Shown here: positions 1 to 8,389 of the stretch, piece after piece
Layout: each line of letters begins with the position of its first letter
How positions within the stretch are numbered: the first letter of the stretch is position 1
Source of the DNA: Bacteroides sp.
GTDB taxonomy: Bacteria; Bacteroidota; Bacteroidia; Bacteroidales; Bacteroidaceae
DNA: 56,755 bases
Assembly: GCA_023665805.1 (NCBI GenBank)
Contig: JAMPDJ010000021.1
Coordinates: 1-56,755, forward strand
Reading direction: 5' to 3'
Translations under genes and position numbers: made by a program
The notes under the pieces: model-generated
The model's input: only the letters and a program-made list of their open reading frames with translations
Databases searched by the model: none
Told to the model about the DNA's origin: nothing

Positions 1-401
1 ATGAACATTCCTTAGCCATACGTTTAATCAGGCGAGCTACTTATACTTGCCCATCTGTTATTGTGATGCTATGATTGAAAACGGTACCCCCGATATGACA
101 GCCCGAAACAACATATAGACCCGGCAACCGTCAGTGTTGCCGATGGTGTTGGACCATCTGAAAAGAATGATTGTAAAACTGATAATGGCACAGTCCAATC
201 CCAGTCAGGCATAGTCTATGATTTCACATCATTGTCTATGCCCGTGGATTGCAACAACAAGCGGAGAGTGGCGCGGCGGTCTTGGTCCACTCAAGGCTGA
301 CTGCCACACCTCTCTCCGCTTTCAAACGGTATGGAATAATTAAAGGAGATGATACCCCGTGTGGGAAATATCATCTCCTTTATCTTTTATTGCAGAGCTG
401 C
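1..401. other. Gene-free region downstream of the integrase, with a large foldback
   Basis: No convincing reading frame is seen in this stretch. It holds two strong inverted repeats. Arms 259-268 and 312-321 are exact complements (AAGCGGAGAG / CTCTCCGCTT) and enclose a smaller stem (GTCTTG / CAAGGC), so about 63 nt can fold into one branched hairpin. A second hairpin at 341-382 is listed separately as a terminator. The stretch lies inside the presumed integrated element, so it could be a small RNA gene, a recombination site or an untranslated region. Confidence 0.5.
341..382 (-). terminator. Hairpin terminator of the integrase gene
   Basis: Perfect 14-bp inverted repeat (arms 341-354 and 369-382, 14-nt loop) that begins 20 bases beyond the integrase stop codon. 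In the minus direction the second arm is followed by only a weak T-rich run, so efficiency is uncertain. The symmetry could also serve transcripts coming from the left. Confidence 0.6.
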
Positions 402-1685
402 TCAAATCGCTTCCTTGTCTGACTCTTCCTTGACCTTCTGCTTTTTCGGTTTGCCGAGGTTCATAGTGTCCCTGATGCTGTTCATGTCACGCAGGATTGA
501 TGAGTCAAGCACTCTGGCGTAACGCTCGGTCATTTTAACGCTGGCATGTCCGAGCATCTTCGACACGTTTTTCAGACTCACGCCTTGCGAAAGGCAGACG
601 GTGGCGTATGTGTGCCGGGCCACATGGGTGGTGAGATACTTGTCAATCTTGCAGATTGTGGCAATCTCTTTCAGATAGCGGTTCATCACCTGATTGCTCG
701 GAATGGGGAGCAACACACCTTTTTTCGCCGCCTTCTTGTCGCCGCGATATTTCTCTATTATTTCAAGAGGAATATCCAGCAGGGGAATATTGCTCATTTG
801 GCGCGTCTTCTGACGGGGCTTGCGTATCCACTTATTCCCCTCGTTGTCGGTCACGATGTGTTCCTCGGTAAGCTGGGAAACATCAGTGAAGGCAAGTCCC
901 GTGAACGCCGACATCAGAAACATATCACGCACCACCTCCAATCGCTTGCTTCCCGGATCACATTCATAGATGCGGTTGACTTCCTCGATAGTGAGAAACT
1001 CCGGGTCGGTGGGTTCCTCGCGGAATTTAATTCCGGCAAACGGATCTTTGTGTATCCAGTCGTTGGCGATGCAGCGGTTTGTAATCTTCTTCAACGCCTT
1101 CATGTAGCGGATAAGCGTGTTCTGGCATAGGTCTTTCTCAGTTTTGAGATACACCTCGTAGGCGCGGATTACCTCGCCGGTAAAATCCGAAAGGGGCAGG
1201 TCGGGCACATCATATTTCTCCTTTATCATTTCGCAGAGGTAACGCTTCATCGACTCGTAGCGTCTGACGGTAATCTTCACAAAGTCCTTGCCGATCAGTT
1301 TCTCCGCTTCTTCGTTGTGTTCCTGAATTACTTGAAGAATTGTCCGCTCCTGTTTGCGAACCTGTCCGATGCCGTAGAAACGCTGTTGAACCACAGCGGG
1401 AGTGATTTCCTCGCCGTTCTGCTGGAGCTCGGTTATTATCTGGTGGATTTTGATGCGGGCTTCCTCGATAAAACGGTTGAGGTCAACGGCAGTCTTGCTC
1501 GTGCCTTTCGCACGTTCCTTTGACTGATCCCACAGATTGGGAAGGATACTTTTGCGGATATTATTTTCTACGCGCTGTCCGTCCACAGTGATGCGCATAC
1601 TCACAGAGGCTTCGCCGCTCTTGAGTAGCTTGGTCTTTTTAAGGAAAAAAGACACACGGAAATTGGTTTTGCTTCTCATTGCCAA
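402..1685 (-). CDS. Tyrosine recombinase/integrase, Bacteroides type
   Basis: Site-specific recombinase expected to integrate and excise a mobile element. The 427-residue protein has the family layout: an N-terminal arm-binding region with a basic start (RSKTNFRVSFFLKK), a SAM-like core-binding domain at about 110-220, and a C-terminal catalytic domain. Visible catalytic motifs are HVARHTYAT (the HxxR box), LGHASVKMTERY with the nucleophilic Tyr, and a Lys in the beta-hairpin KPRQKTRQM. The first catalytic Arg is not at its usual place: the segment reads FTGLAFTDVSQL where most relatives have TGLR. Loss of this Arg is known in the Bacteroides CTnDOT integrase group. The start could also be the Met two codons later. 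The gene reads away from tRNA-Phe, which suggests that the rest of the element lies left of the window. Confidence 0.93.
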   Translation of the reverse strand: MAMRSKTNFRVSFFLKKTKLLKSGEASVSMRITVDGQRVENNIRKSILPNLWDQSKERAKGTSKTAVDLNRFIEEARIKIHQIITELQQNGEEITPAVVQQRFYGIGQVRKQERTILQVIQEHNEEAEKLIGKDFVKITVRRYESMKRYLCEMIKEKYDVPDLPLSDFTGEVIRAYEVYLKTEKDLCQNTLIRYMKALKKITNRCIANDWIHKDPFAGIKFREEPTDPEFLTIEEVNRIYECDPGSKRLEVVRDMFLMSAFTGLAFTDVSQLTEEHIVTDNEGNKWIRKPRQKTRQMSNIPLLDIPLEIIEKYRGDKKAAKKGVLLPIPSNQVMNRYLKEIATICKIDKYLTTHVARHTYATVCLSQGVSLKNVSKMLGHASVKMTERYARVLDSSILRDMNSIRDTMNLGKPKKQKVKEESDKEAI

Positions 1686-2125
1686 ATTCTTGTGTTAAAG
1701 GTTTGCGACGCGGTGGAGCAAAACTGATATAGATTTTGATAAATAACTCGTTGAAACATAGTATCTAAACGCTGTTTCGGTGGAGATTGTTCAGTGGATA
1801 TTTCCGCTCCACCGATTTCTACACCACCGCCGGGAGAAATTTTTTCAAAAAAATTTTTCAGAATGGCTCCGCCTTGTCAATGTTCTGTTGATTATCTCTT
1901 CACAGAGGATCCTTTTAAGAATTTGGGCAGAATGATGTAAAATGCGTGATTGCAGATAGTTATCAAGCCGTGGGGTGGTGTGGATTTCAATCTTTCTCCA
2001 CCAAATCTCGTTTGCTACCCTGCTGGATTGGTGCATTCTGAGCGTTTTGCCTTACCCCTAAAATGCGAAAAACACCGAATATCGCTGATATTCAGTGTTT
2101 TACACCGCCTTTCGGCTTTAGGTTG
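1686..2125. other. Integrase-tRNA-Phe spacer with repeated GGTGGAG motifs
   Basis: No gene is supported here. The heptamer GGTGGAG occurs at about 1712-1718 and 1779-1785, and its complement CTCCACC at about 1807-1813 and 1996-2002. An A/T-rich foldback lies at about 1838-1860. Repeated short motifs upstream of an integrase gene fit arm-type integrase-binding sites, but that is inference. The attachment core cannot be fixed because the other end of the element is outside the window. Confidence 0.4.
2069..2101 (-). terminator. Terminator downstream of tRNA-Phe
   Basis: Hairpin with 15-nt arms (2069-2083 and 2087-2101, one mismatch, 3-nt loop). On the minus strand it lies 25 nt past the tRNA end and is followed by a T run. 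Its presence directly after the tRNA means that, if an element did insert at the tRNA 3' end, it brought its own terminator or the crossover lies further out. Confidence 0.7.
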
Positions 2126-2198
2126 TGGTGCCACCAGGAATCGAACCGGGGACACAAGGATTTTCAGTCCTTTGCTCTACCAACTGAGCTATGGCACC
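2126..2198 (-). tRNA. tRNA-Phe (GAA)
   Basis: A 73-nt cloverleaf on the minus strand. The acceptor stem is GGTGCCA/TGGCACC with discriminator A. The D arm contains AGCTCAGTTGGTAGAGC, the anticodon loop CTGAAAA gives GAA, and the T loop is TTCGATT. CCA is not encoded. Its 3' end faces the integrase gene. Confidence 0.96.
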
Positions 2199-2245
2199 AT
2201 TGTTTATTGTGTTGCAGTGACGGTGTTGATTCCGTTTTGCAAGTG

Positions 2246-2277
2246 CAAAGGTATGACTTTTTGTTGAAATGACCAAA
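2246..2277 (-). promoter_or_regulatory. Promoter of tRNA-Phe
   Basis: The minus strand reads TACCTTTG at 2246-2253, matching the Bacteroides -7 consensus TAnnTTTG, with a -33 TTTG at 2274-2277 and 20 bp between them. The tRNA begins about 48 nt downstream of the -7 motif. Confidence 0.7.
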
Positions 2278-2368
2278 TGTTTGAGGGTAAAAGTTACTTT
2301 TTGTTCAAAAAAAGAGGGAGAGAGACGAATTAGTTTGCCGAATTTCGTCTTAATCCACATTTTTAATG

Positions 2369-2376
2369 TAACTTTG
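2369..2376 (+). promoter_or_regulatory. Promoter -7 element for tRNA-Pro and comEC-like gene
   Basis: TAACTTTG matches the Bacteroides -7 motif exactly. Transcription should begin at about 2383, some 14 nt before the tRNA. No clear -33 TTTG was found at the normal distance. Confidence 0.6.
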
Positions 2377-2396
2377 CATTGCTTGAATGAAGCATT

Positions 2397-2469
2397 CGGA
2401 TAGTAGCGCAGTTGGTAGCGCACTACGTTCGGGACGTAGGGGTCGGGCGTTCGAGTCGCCTCTATCCGA
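2397..2469 (+). tRNA. tRNA-Pro (CGG)
   Basis: A 73-nt cloverleaf with acceptor stem CGGATAG/CTATCCG and discriminator A. The D arm is GCGCAGTTGGTAGCGC, the anticodon stem-loop is CTACG-TTCGGGA-CGTAG giving anticodon CGG, and the T loop is TTCGAGT. CCA is not encoded. The next gene's ATG starts only one base after the discriminator. Confidence 0.95.
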
Positions 2470-2470
2470 C

Positions 2471-3421
2471 ATGAATTCCAGTTTCAGGAGACCAATAATC
2501 CGCATCGCTGTGCTCGTGGGAGCGTGGTGTTGCGGCTTTTTGTTTTGCACCCTTATAGGCAAGTCTTTGGGTACGAGTTGGGCGGAATGCGGCATTGGGT
2601 ATCGTATAATCTGCTTCTGGAAGGAGTGTGCGCTGCTGTTGCAGGGGCGTTTGCTGGGAATGGAAATGGACAAGGGGACCCTTGGGCAACTTCTTGCGTT
2701 GACGCTGGGCAACAGGGAATATCTCACTCCGGAAATCAAGATGTTGTATCGCCGGGCCGGTGCGGCGCATTTATTGGCATTGTCAGGAATGCATTTGGGG
2801 ATACTGTATGGTTGCATGCGCATGGCGGTGAGAAGATTGACCTATACTCGATGGAGATGGTTGGCATTGGCCGTGGTTCTGTGGGTGATATGGTCGTATG
2901 CGTTGCTGACGGGGTGTTCAATGAGTCTGGTGCGTGCCGCGCTGATGATGTCCTTGGCGTTGGTGCTTCAGGTATGCCGGGACGGAAGAAAACCCTTGGA
3001 CATTCTGAATGTGAGTGCGGCTTTGGTGCTGTTGGCGGATCCGGCTGCAGTACTGGATGTGGGGTTCCAGATGTCGTGTGCGGCCATGTCTGGTATAATT
3101 ATCCTGGGCATGCCCATGTGCGAACATTGGGCACGCTTGCCTTACATGTGCAATGTTGTGCTGAATAGTCTTGCGATTTCTGTTTCGGCACAAGTTGGTG
3201 TAATGCCACTGACGCTTTTTTATTTTGGAAGTATAGCCTGCTATGGAGCTATCACCAGTCTGGTGGCGATACCATTGACTACGCTAATCATCTATTGCGG
3301 TTTAGGCCTGTATGCGGGATGGGCATGGTGTGTCCCGGTGGCGGAGTGGCTTGTCGAATGTCAAAATATGATTATGGAATTCGTTTCCCAATTGCCAGGT
3401 GCGTATATAGAGTTCCGATAG
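2471..3421 (+). CDS. Short ComEC/Rec2-type competence membrane protein
   Basis: Polytopic inner-membrane protein with the ComEC competence domain, which in other bacteria forms the channel that imports single-stranded DNA. The family signature is clear: HLLALSGMHLG near residue 105, then long hydrophobic helices and the segment DVGFQMSCAAMSG. The protein has 316 residues. Full ComEC proteins are about twice that and carry an N-terminal OB-like domain and a C-terminal metallo-beta-lactamase domain, both absent here. A longer reading frame runs back through the tRNA and is not credible, so the start is the ATG at 2471. Expression probably depends on the tRNA promoter and on tRNA 3' processing. 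Either it is a naturally short family member or a truncated gene. Confidence 0.8.
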   Translation: MNSSFRRPIIRIAVLVGAWCCGFLFCTLIGKSLGTSWAECGIGYRIICFWKECALLLQGRLLGMEMDKGTLGQLLALTLGNREYLTPEIKMLYRRAGAAHLLALSGMHLGILYGCMRMAVRRLTYTRWRWLALAVVLWVIWSYALLTGCSMSLVRAALMMSLALVLQVCRDGRKPLDILNVSAALVLLADPAAVLDVGFQMSCAAMSGIIILGMPMCEHWARLPYMCNVVLNSLAISVSAQVGVMPLTLFYFGSIACYGAITSLVAIPLTTLIIYCGLGLYAGWAWCVPVAEWLVECQNMIMEFVSQLPGAYIEFR

Positions 3422-4252
3422 GGGGGGGCTGCATGATGATCGGGATGGAGGACAATAGGGGCATGGCGTAGTCTTTTGTTGTGGCGCAATTGCATTCTTG
3501 TGGATATTCAGAGTTGTCCTTGGGGTGTCGTAAATCCGTCTTCCCGAAGACGGGCTTGTGAATTCGTGAATACTCATCTGCATAATCGTGAATATGCGAG
3601 TGTGAATTCGTGAATTCTCTGCTGTGTTTATCGGGGAGCCATTTCAGGATTCTTGATTCATCACAACAAACAGTTTGGTGATGGCGTATTATGTTGTCGG
3701 GGTGGATTTATCCTATGGGGTCTTGTTTGTGCCTTGGTACTGTGTGGACAACATAAAACGCTGATTGGTGGTGAGAGAGAGCCGGGATTTTCTTTGGCAT
3801 GTGTTTTCGGGGGGGCAGTGAAGTGCGGAGGCGAGAGTCCGAAATTCAGCAAAATGTCCATCCTGACTATGGCTGGTAGACAGGTCGCATTTCTTGCGCA
3901 CGCATATTATATATAATAAGGTGATGTCCGCTTACAATACATGGCGTTTTATTTTATATACAGGGTTGCTGAGTGCGATAAAAGAGTTGCTTCGGCTACA
4001 GGGATGGCATCGGCGATGCCTCTTCGGACGCAATCGTTCTGCATGATGAGCGAATGCCGAGGGGGTGGTGCTTGATGTACATGTTAATATCTACTTAAAA
4101 AGTGTTTATTGCCATTGATTGAAGTTTTTTGTGCTATATTTACTCCTCAATACTGGCATTTGGTAGTGTTGTGGCTTCCAAATCATGTGCTAAAAGGCAT
4201 GCGGATTCGAAACGGCTTCGCATTCTTCTGTCGATGTAGAACAATATATCCA
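3422..4252. repeat. Long intergenic region with AATTCGTGAAT repeats
   Basis: No gene is supported over these 831 bases. The 15-mer TGTGAATTCGTGAAT occurs at 3557-3571 and 3601-3615, with a partial copy (AATCGTGAAT) at 3584-3593. An A/T-rich block, CATATTATATATAATAAGG, lies at about 3903-3921 and has a close relative at about 37574-37592. A small hairpin (GGCATC/GATGCC) lies near 4006-4020. An 87-codon frame at 3653-3916 has no recognisable content. Confidence 0.45.
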
Positions 4253-7072
4253 ATGAATAAAAACACTTATCTTCTACTACTGGCCGCCATTGTCCTGTGC
4301 TTCCCTCTTAAAGCCCAGGACAAGATGGACGCAATGGTGAACAGGCTCAAGGCCTTTGGGAACAGGATTCCGCAGGAACAGGTGTTCCTGCATGTGGACA
4401 ACAGCAGTTACTATCTTGGTGATACTATTTTCTACAAGGCGTATGTGAACCGTAGCGACAATGGCAAGCCTACGGATCTGAGCGGAATACTCTATTGTGA
4501 GCTGCTGGACAACGATGGATATCTGGTGGAACGTCAGATGATACCGTTGGAGCGTGGAGAGGGACATGGCGACTTTGCATTGACCGACACCATGCTGTAT
4601 TCCGGTTATTATGAATTGAGAGCCTATACCCGATGGCAATTGAACTGGGGCGTGACCGAACGTCCGCATAGCCGTTGGGTTCGCGACTACTTCTTCAATC
4701 GGGATATGGTGCATGACTATTATCGCGACTACGAGAAACTGTATTCCCGTGTGTTTCCGGTCTACGATCGTCCTCGCATTCCCGGTGATTTTTCTCCGGA
4801 CATGTCTCTGCGCCCATTGGCGGAATACCACAAGGCTGACAGCAAGAGGGAGAGCATAGTTGAGTTTTTCCCCGAGGGAGGCAGTCTGGTTGCTGGTCTG
4901 AAACAACGTGTGGCATGGGAAGCCCGTGATGAAAAAGGCCAGGCTTTGGATGGCACTCTGACGGTGACCTTGCCTGGAGGCGGAACTGTCGTTTCGGAGA
5001 CGCAGAACCGTGGCAGAGGCGTGTTTGAGATAGAGGCTGCGCAAGGTCCCGCCATCACAGCTGTATTTTCTCCCAAGAAGGGTAACGACACCAGTAATCC
5101 GGCTGACGTCCCGGAGGCCAAAGTGCTTTTGCCGCGTGTCGTGAAGAATGGTGTTGCGTTGCGCGTGGACGCAGATGCCGATGGCATCACCATCTCCTGC
5201 CTTGCCACGGATACGGCCTCGCGGGAAACTCTCGGTCTCACCATCATGCACAACGGTGTCCTCCGCCACTTCTGCCGTTTGGATGGCAACGATGTGCACT
5301 TCGTTCCCACGGAGGCAGGGGTTTATCAAGCCACCGTCTTCAATGCTGACGGTCGCGTGTACGCCGACCGTCTGGCGTTTTTCTTGCCGGCAGGCTTTCA
5401 GGCGGAGAACGTTACCTTTTCCGCAGACGGCAATACCGTGTACAAGCCTTTTGCTCCCGTCACCATGGAGTTGCATGGCTCTCCTGGTGCCAGCATGTCG
5501 TTGTCAGTACGCGATGCCGCCCGCAGTGAATACACCTATGATACGGGAACCAGTCTTACGGAGCGTTTGCTTTCCAGCCAGATACGCGGTTTTGTGCCCC
5601 ATCCTCAGTGGTTTTTCCAACAGGACGATCCGCAGCGCCGTCTGGCTTTGGATCTTCTGCTTATGGTGCAGGGATGGCGCAGGTACTCATGGCACCAGAT
5701 GGCCGTGCCGGGCGCATTTGTGCTTGCCCACAAGCCTGAGAGCCGTTATCCTCATTGGACAGGACAGGTACATAATTACTCTACCGCCATGGCACTTGAC
5801 GATTTTGAAAAGGCGGCCATGCAGCAATCCGATGGCAGCAGCGATGCCATGGGGAATGATTACAAGAACAAGGAGGTGCAGGATGCGGAGGCCACCAGGG
5901 ACGATAGCGATGGTGGACGTGATGACGCCACCTCGGGCAACGATGCCGACGACCCTCGCAGCCGTTTCAATAAACGTGAGAGAAGCCTCAAGTATCCGGT
6001 GGCCGTCCATGCCGAATTCTCTCAAACGGGCAACAATGGCGTGGACGGAGACATGCGCAGCCAGGGTGTCTTCTCGTTGGACTTTCCCCGCTACTATGAG
6101 GAATTCTTCTTCTTTCTTGGTGCCAGCGACACTACCAAATGGAAGAACGGCCGACCACCCGTGTGGACGCAGAATGGCAAGAGCAAGAACGAGGAAACGG
6201 AATATCCCGAGTTTTATGTGAAATTGAATCCTATTTATCCGCGCTTTCCGCAGCCATACGACTACTACCAGTCCCACCTTGCCCCCATGCATAAGGATAG
6301 TCCTCTGTATGATGACATGGATGAGCAGGTCCGTATGTTGTCGGAGGTGACCGTGGGTGCCCGTCGCAATGGTGCCCGCAATTTCAAGCACTGGCGGCCG
6401 GCTTTTGTCCTGGATGCTTACGAGGCCTTCAATGCCACGTGCGATGCCGGCCTTGCTCCAGGTTGTTTCCTGGGGCGTGACCGTTTCGTGCAGGACGTCG
6501 CCCGCACATATCTGGGAGACATGGGTACCGACAAACGTTATGATATAGCCATGCGCCTGGAGGGCAAGGCCGTTGCCGGACTTACTGCCGCCCAGTCTGC
6601 CAAACAGGCCACGGACATTCCTGGCGGTGCCATCCCGGAGTCAAAAAGTTTCTCTTTTACGGGGCATAAGCTCAACAAGTACAACTATCTGTGGAACCTG
6701 GGCGACGTATATGTCTATACGGACTATGCTCCGCGCAGTCCTCGCCGTAATGTCAGTGGCGGATCTGTCCCCCAAGTCACCATAGACCTGCATGCCGTGG
6801 AAGATGACGGCGAAAGGATGTACTTCCGAAACCGCCGTTGGAAGATGAAGGGCTTTTCCGTTCCTGACGAGTTCTATTCGCCGGACTATTCCAGACAACC
6901 GCTTCCCAAGGAGGACCACAGGCGCACCTTGTACTGGAATCCTGATGTCAAGCTGGATGAGAATGGCAGTGCCACAGTCCGTTTCTACAATAACTCTTCT
7001 GAGACGATGTTGCAGATACGGGCCGAGGGATGGACGCCTGACGGCATGCCTCAGTGTGGCGATACTAATTGA
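4253..7072 (+). CDS. Large secreted MG2-type (alpha-2-macroglobulin-like) protein
   Basis: Secreted 939-residue protein of a type common in Bacteroidales and poorly understood. A signal peptide is plain (NKNTYLLLLAAIVLCFPLKAQ). The first 130 residues resemble an MG2 beta-sandwich: QEQVFLHVDNSSYYLGDTIFYKAYV, then LSGILYCELLDNDG and YSGYYELRAYTRW. Around residues 550-600 is a low-complexity, Asp-rich stretch. Near 670 the segment LSEVTVGARR resembles the start of a TonB-receptor plug domain, as found in relatives. The C-terminus looks like another beta-sandwich (LDENGSATVRFYNNS). It is probably periplasmic or outer-membrane associated. The start was chosen at the Met that opens the signal peptide; an upstream Met at 4109 adds 48 residues that are not signal-like. 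Confidence 0.75.
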   Translation: MNKNTYLLLLAAIVLCFPLKAQDKMDAMVNRLKAFGNRIPQEQVFLHVDNSSYYLGDTIFYKAYVNRSDNGKPTDLSGILYCELLDNDGYLVERQMIPLERGEGHGDFALTDTMLYSGYYELRAYTRWQLNWGVTERPHSRWVRDYFFNRDMVHDYYRDYEKLYSRVFPVYDRPRIPGDFSPDMSLRPLAEYHKADSKRESIVEFFPEGGSLVAGLKQRVAWEARDEKGQALDGTLTVTLPGGGTVVSETQNRGRGVFEIEAAQGPAITAVFSPKKGNDTSNPADVPEAKVLLPRVVKNGVALRVDADADGITISCLATDTASRETLGLTIMHNGVLRHFCRLDGNDVHFVPTEAGVYQATVFNADGRVYADRLAFFLPAGFQAENVTFSADGNTVYKPFAPVTMELHGSPGASMSLSVRDAARSEYTYDTGTSLTERLLSSQIRGFVPHPQWFFQQDDPQRRLALDLLLMVQGWRRYSWHQMAVPGAFVLAHKPESRYPHWTGQVHNYSTAMALDDFEKAAMQQSDGSSDAMGNDYKNKEVQDAEATRDDSDGGRDDATSGNDADDPRSRFNKRERSLKYPVAVHAEFSQTGNNGVDGDMRSQGVFSLDFPRYYEEFFFFLGASDTTKWKNGRPPVWTQNGKSKNEETEYPEFYVKLNPIYPRFPQPYDYYQSHLAPMHKDSPLYDDMDEQVRMLSEVTVGARRNGARNFKHWRPAFVLDAYEAFNATCDAGLAPGCFLGRDRFVQDVARTYLGDMGTDKRYDIAMRLEGKAVAGLTAAQSAKQATDIPGGAIPESKSFSFTGHKLNKYNYLWNLGDVYVYTDYAPRSPRRNVSGGSVPQVTIDLHAVEDDGERMYFRNRRWKMKGFSVPDEFYSPDYSRQPLPKEDHRRTLYWNPDVKLDENGSATVRFYNNSSETMLQIRAEGWTPDGMPQCGDTN

Positions 7073-7142
7073 TATGCGTGGAAAATCAGGACAATTAACA
7101 TTTATTACCCCTGGCACGTCGGTGAGTTTAGGTTGAATTTAT

Positions 7143-7150
7143 TAACTTTG
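7143..7150 (+). promoter_or_regulatory. Promoter -7 element of the kinase gene
   Basis: TAACTTTG matches the Bacteroides -7 consensus. The predicted leader of about 90 nt includes a GC-rich hairpin with arms at about 7188-7200 and 7208-7218 (CCCGTG..CCCAT / ATGGGCACGGG), without a U run. Confidence 0.5.
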
Positions 7151-7249
7151 TCAGCAAAGAAGAATGTATTAACCACGTTTCCTATCTCCCGTGTGCCCAT
7201 ACTAATAATGGGCACGGGTGCCCGGAACGATAAAACGTATCTAAATACT

Positions 7250-8356
7250 ATGGATCAGAATGAATTGAAGAACATTGTGTCTCACTTTGCCATCAAGGGT
7301 ACTGTTGCCGAAATAAAGCCTCTGGGTGCCGGTCTTATCAATGATACCTTGCTGGTGATCACCGCCGAGGATGATGCCCCCGACTATGTGCTGCAGCGCG
7401 TGAATACCAATGTTTTCCCGGATGTAGAACTGGTAATGCGCAACATTTATGCCGTTACCACGCATATTCGTGGGAAGCTGGAAGCAGCCGGAGAAGCCGA
7501 CATCGACCGCAAGGTGCTCACTTTCATGCCATCCAAGGATGATGCCTCCAAACTCTATGCCATCGTGGACGGGCAGTATTGGCGCATGATGATATTCATC
7601 GAAAACGCTGTGACCAAGCAGGCTGTCAATCCTGAGAGTTCACGCGCGGCAGGTGAGGCTTTCGGCCGTTTCCAGGCCATGCTGGCCGACATCCCTGTGG
7701 AATTGGGCGAAACCATCAAGGACTTTCACAATATGGAGTTCCGTCTGCAGCAATTGCGCGAGGTAATAGCCAGGAATCCGGTAGGTCGTGTCGCCGAACC
7801 CGAGGTGCAGGCCATGTTGAAGGAAATTGACGCCCGTGCCGAGTACATGTGCAAGGCCGAGCGCATGGGGCGTGAAGGTATCCTGCCCAAACGCGTGTGT
7901 CACTGTGATACCAAGGTCAACAACATGATGTTCGACCAGCAGGACAATGTCCTCTGTGTCATAGACCTTGATACCGTGATGCCCAACTTCATCTTTTCTG
8001 ACTACGGCGACTTCCTGCGTACCGGTGCCAACAAGGTGGCCGAGGACCATCAGGACATGGAAGCCGTATGCTTCGATGTGGATATCTTCAAGGCTTTCAC
8101 CGAGGGTTACCTCAGCAGTGCCAGTGATTTCCTCACCCGTGTGGAAATCGAGAACCTTCCTTATGCCGTGAAACTCTTCCCCTACATGCAATGCGTGCGT
8201 TTCCTGTGGGACTATCTGAGTGGCGACAAGTATTGGAAGTGCCAGTACGCCAAACACAACTTTGTGCGTGCCAACAATCAGTTGCATCTTCTTCTCAGCA
8301 TTGAGAAGCATGAGCCTGAGATGGAGGCTTTCATAGCACAATGCTTGAAGCAATAA
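7250..8356 (+). CDS. APH-family phosphotransferase, possibly N-acetylhexosamine kinase
   Basis: A soluble kinase of 368 residues with the aminoglycoside phosphotransferase/choline kinase fold. The catalytic loop HCDTKVNNMMFD is the HxDxxxxN Brenner-type motif, followed by the metal-binding CVIDLDTV segment. The N-terminal lobe starts IKPLGAGLINDTLLV, resembling the nucleotide loop, then YVLQRVN. The sequence pattern is close to NahK-type N-acetylhexosamine 1-kinases of gut bacteria, so a sugar 1-kinase is the best guess; antibiotic resistance is unlikely. The start is the Met after the GC-rich leader hairpin. The reading frame extends 39 codons further upstream but overlaps the predicted promoter and hairpin. 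Confidence 0.75.
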   Translation: MDQNELKNIVSHFAIKGTVAEIKPLGAGLINDTLLVITAEDDAPDYVLQRVNTNVFPDVELVMRNIYAVTTHIRGKLEAAGEADIDRKVLTFMPSKDDASKLYAIVDGQYWRMMIFIENAVTKQAVNPESSRAAGEAFGRFQAMLADIPVELGETIKDFHNMEFRLQQLREVIARNPVGRVAEPEVQAMLKEIDARAEYMCKAERMGREGILPKRVCHCDTKVNNMMFDQQDNVLCVIDLDTVMPNFIFSDYGDFLRTGANKVAEDHQDMEAVCFDVDIFKAFTEGYLSSASDFLTRVEIENLPYAVKLFPYMQCVRFLWDYLSGDKYWKCQYAKHNFVRANNQLHLLLSIEKHEPEMEAFIAQCLKQ

Positions 8357-8389
8357 TTACAGCTCCGTATAAGGCGGAGTACACATAAG

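Noticed and set aside
2387..2470. Upstream extension of the ComEC-type gene to an earlier ATG
   Set aside because: The extension is translated through the tRNA-Pro gene, so the start at 2471 is used.
3653..3916. 87-codon open frame upstream of the MG2-type gene
   Set aside because: No family motifs, signal peptide or ribosome-binding site; composition looks like intergenic DNA.
4277..5476. 399-codon frame antisense to the MG2-type gene
   Set aside because: It lies wholly opposite a well-supported secreted protein gene, has low-complexity His/Val-rich content and no recognisable domain.
5148..6221. 357-codon frame on the plus strand in another phase of the MG2-type gene
   Set aside because: Shadow of the real gene; Pro/Arg/Ser-rich translation with no domain.
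7250..8356. Aminoglycoside resistance kinase
   Set aside because: The fold is shared, but the motif context resembles hexosamine kinases and there is no resistance-gene or mobile context.
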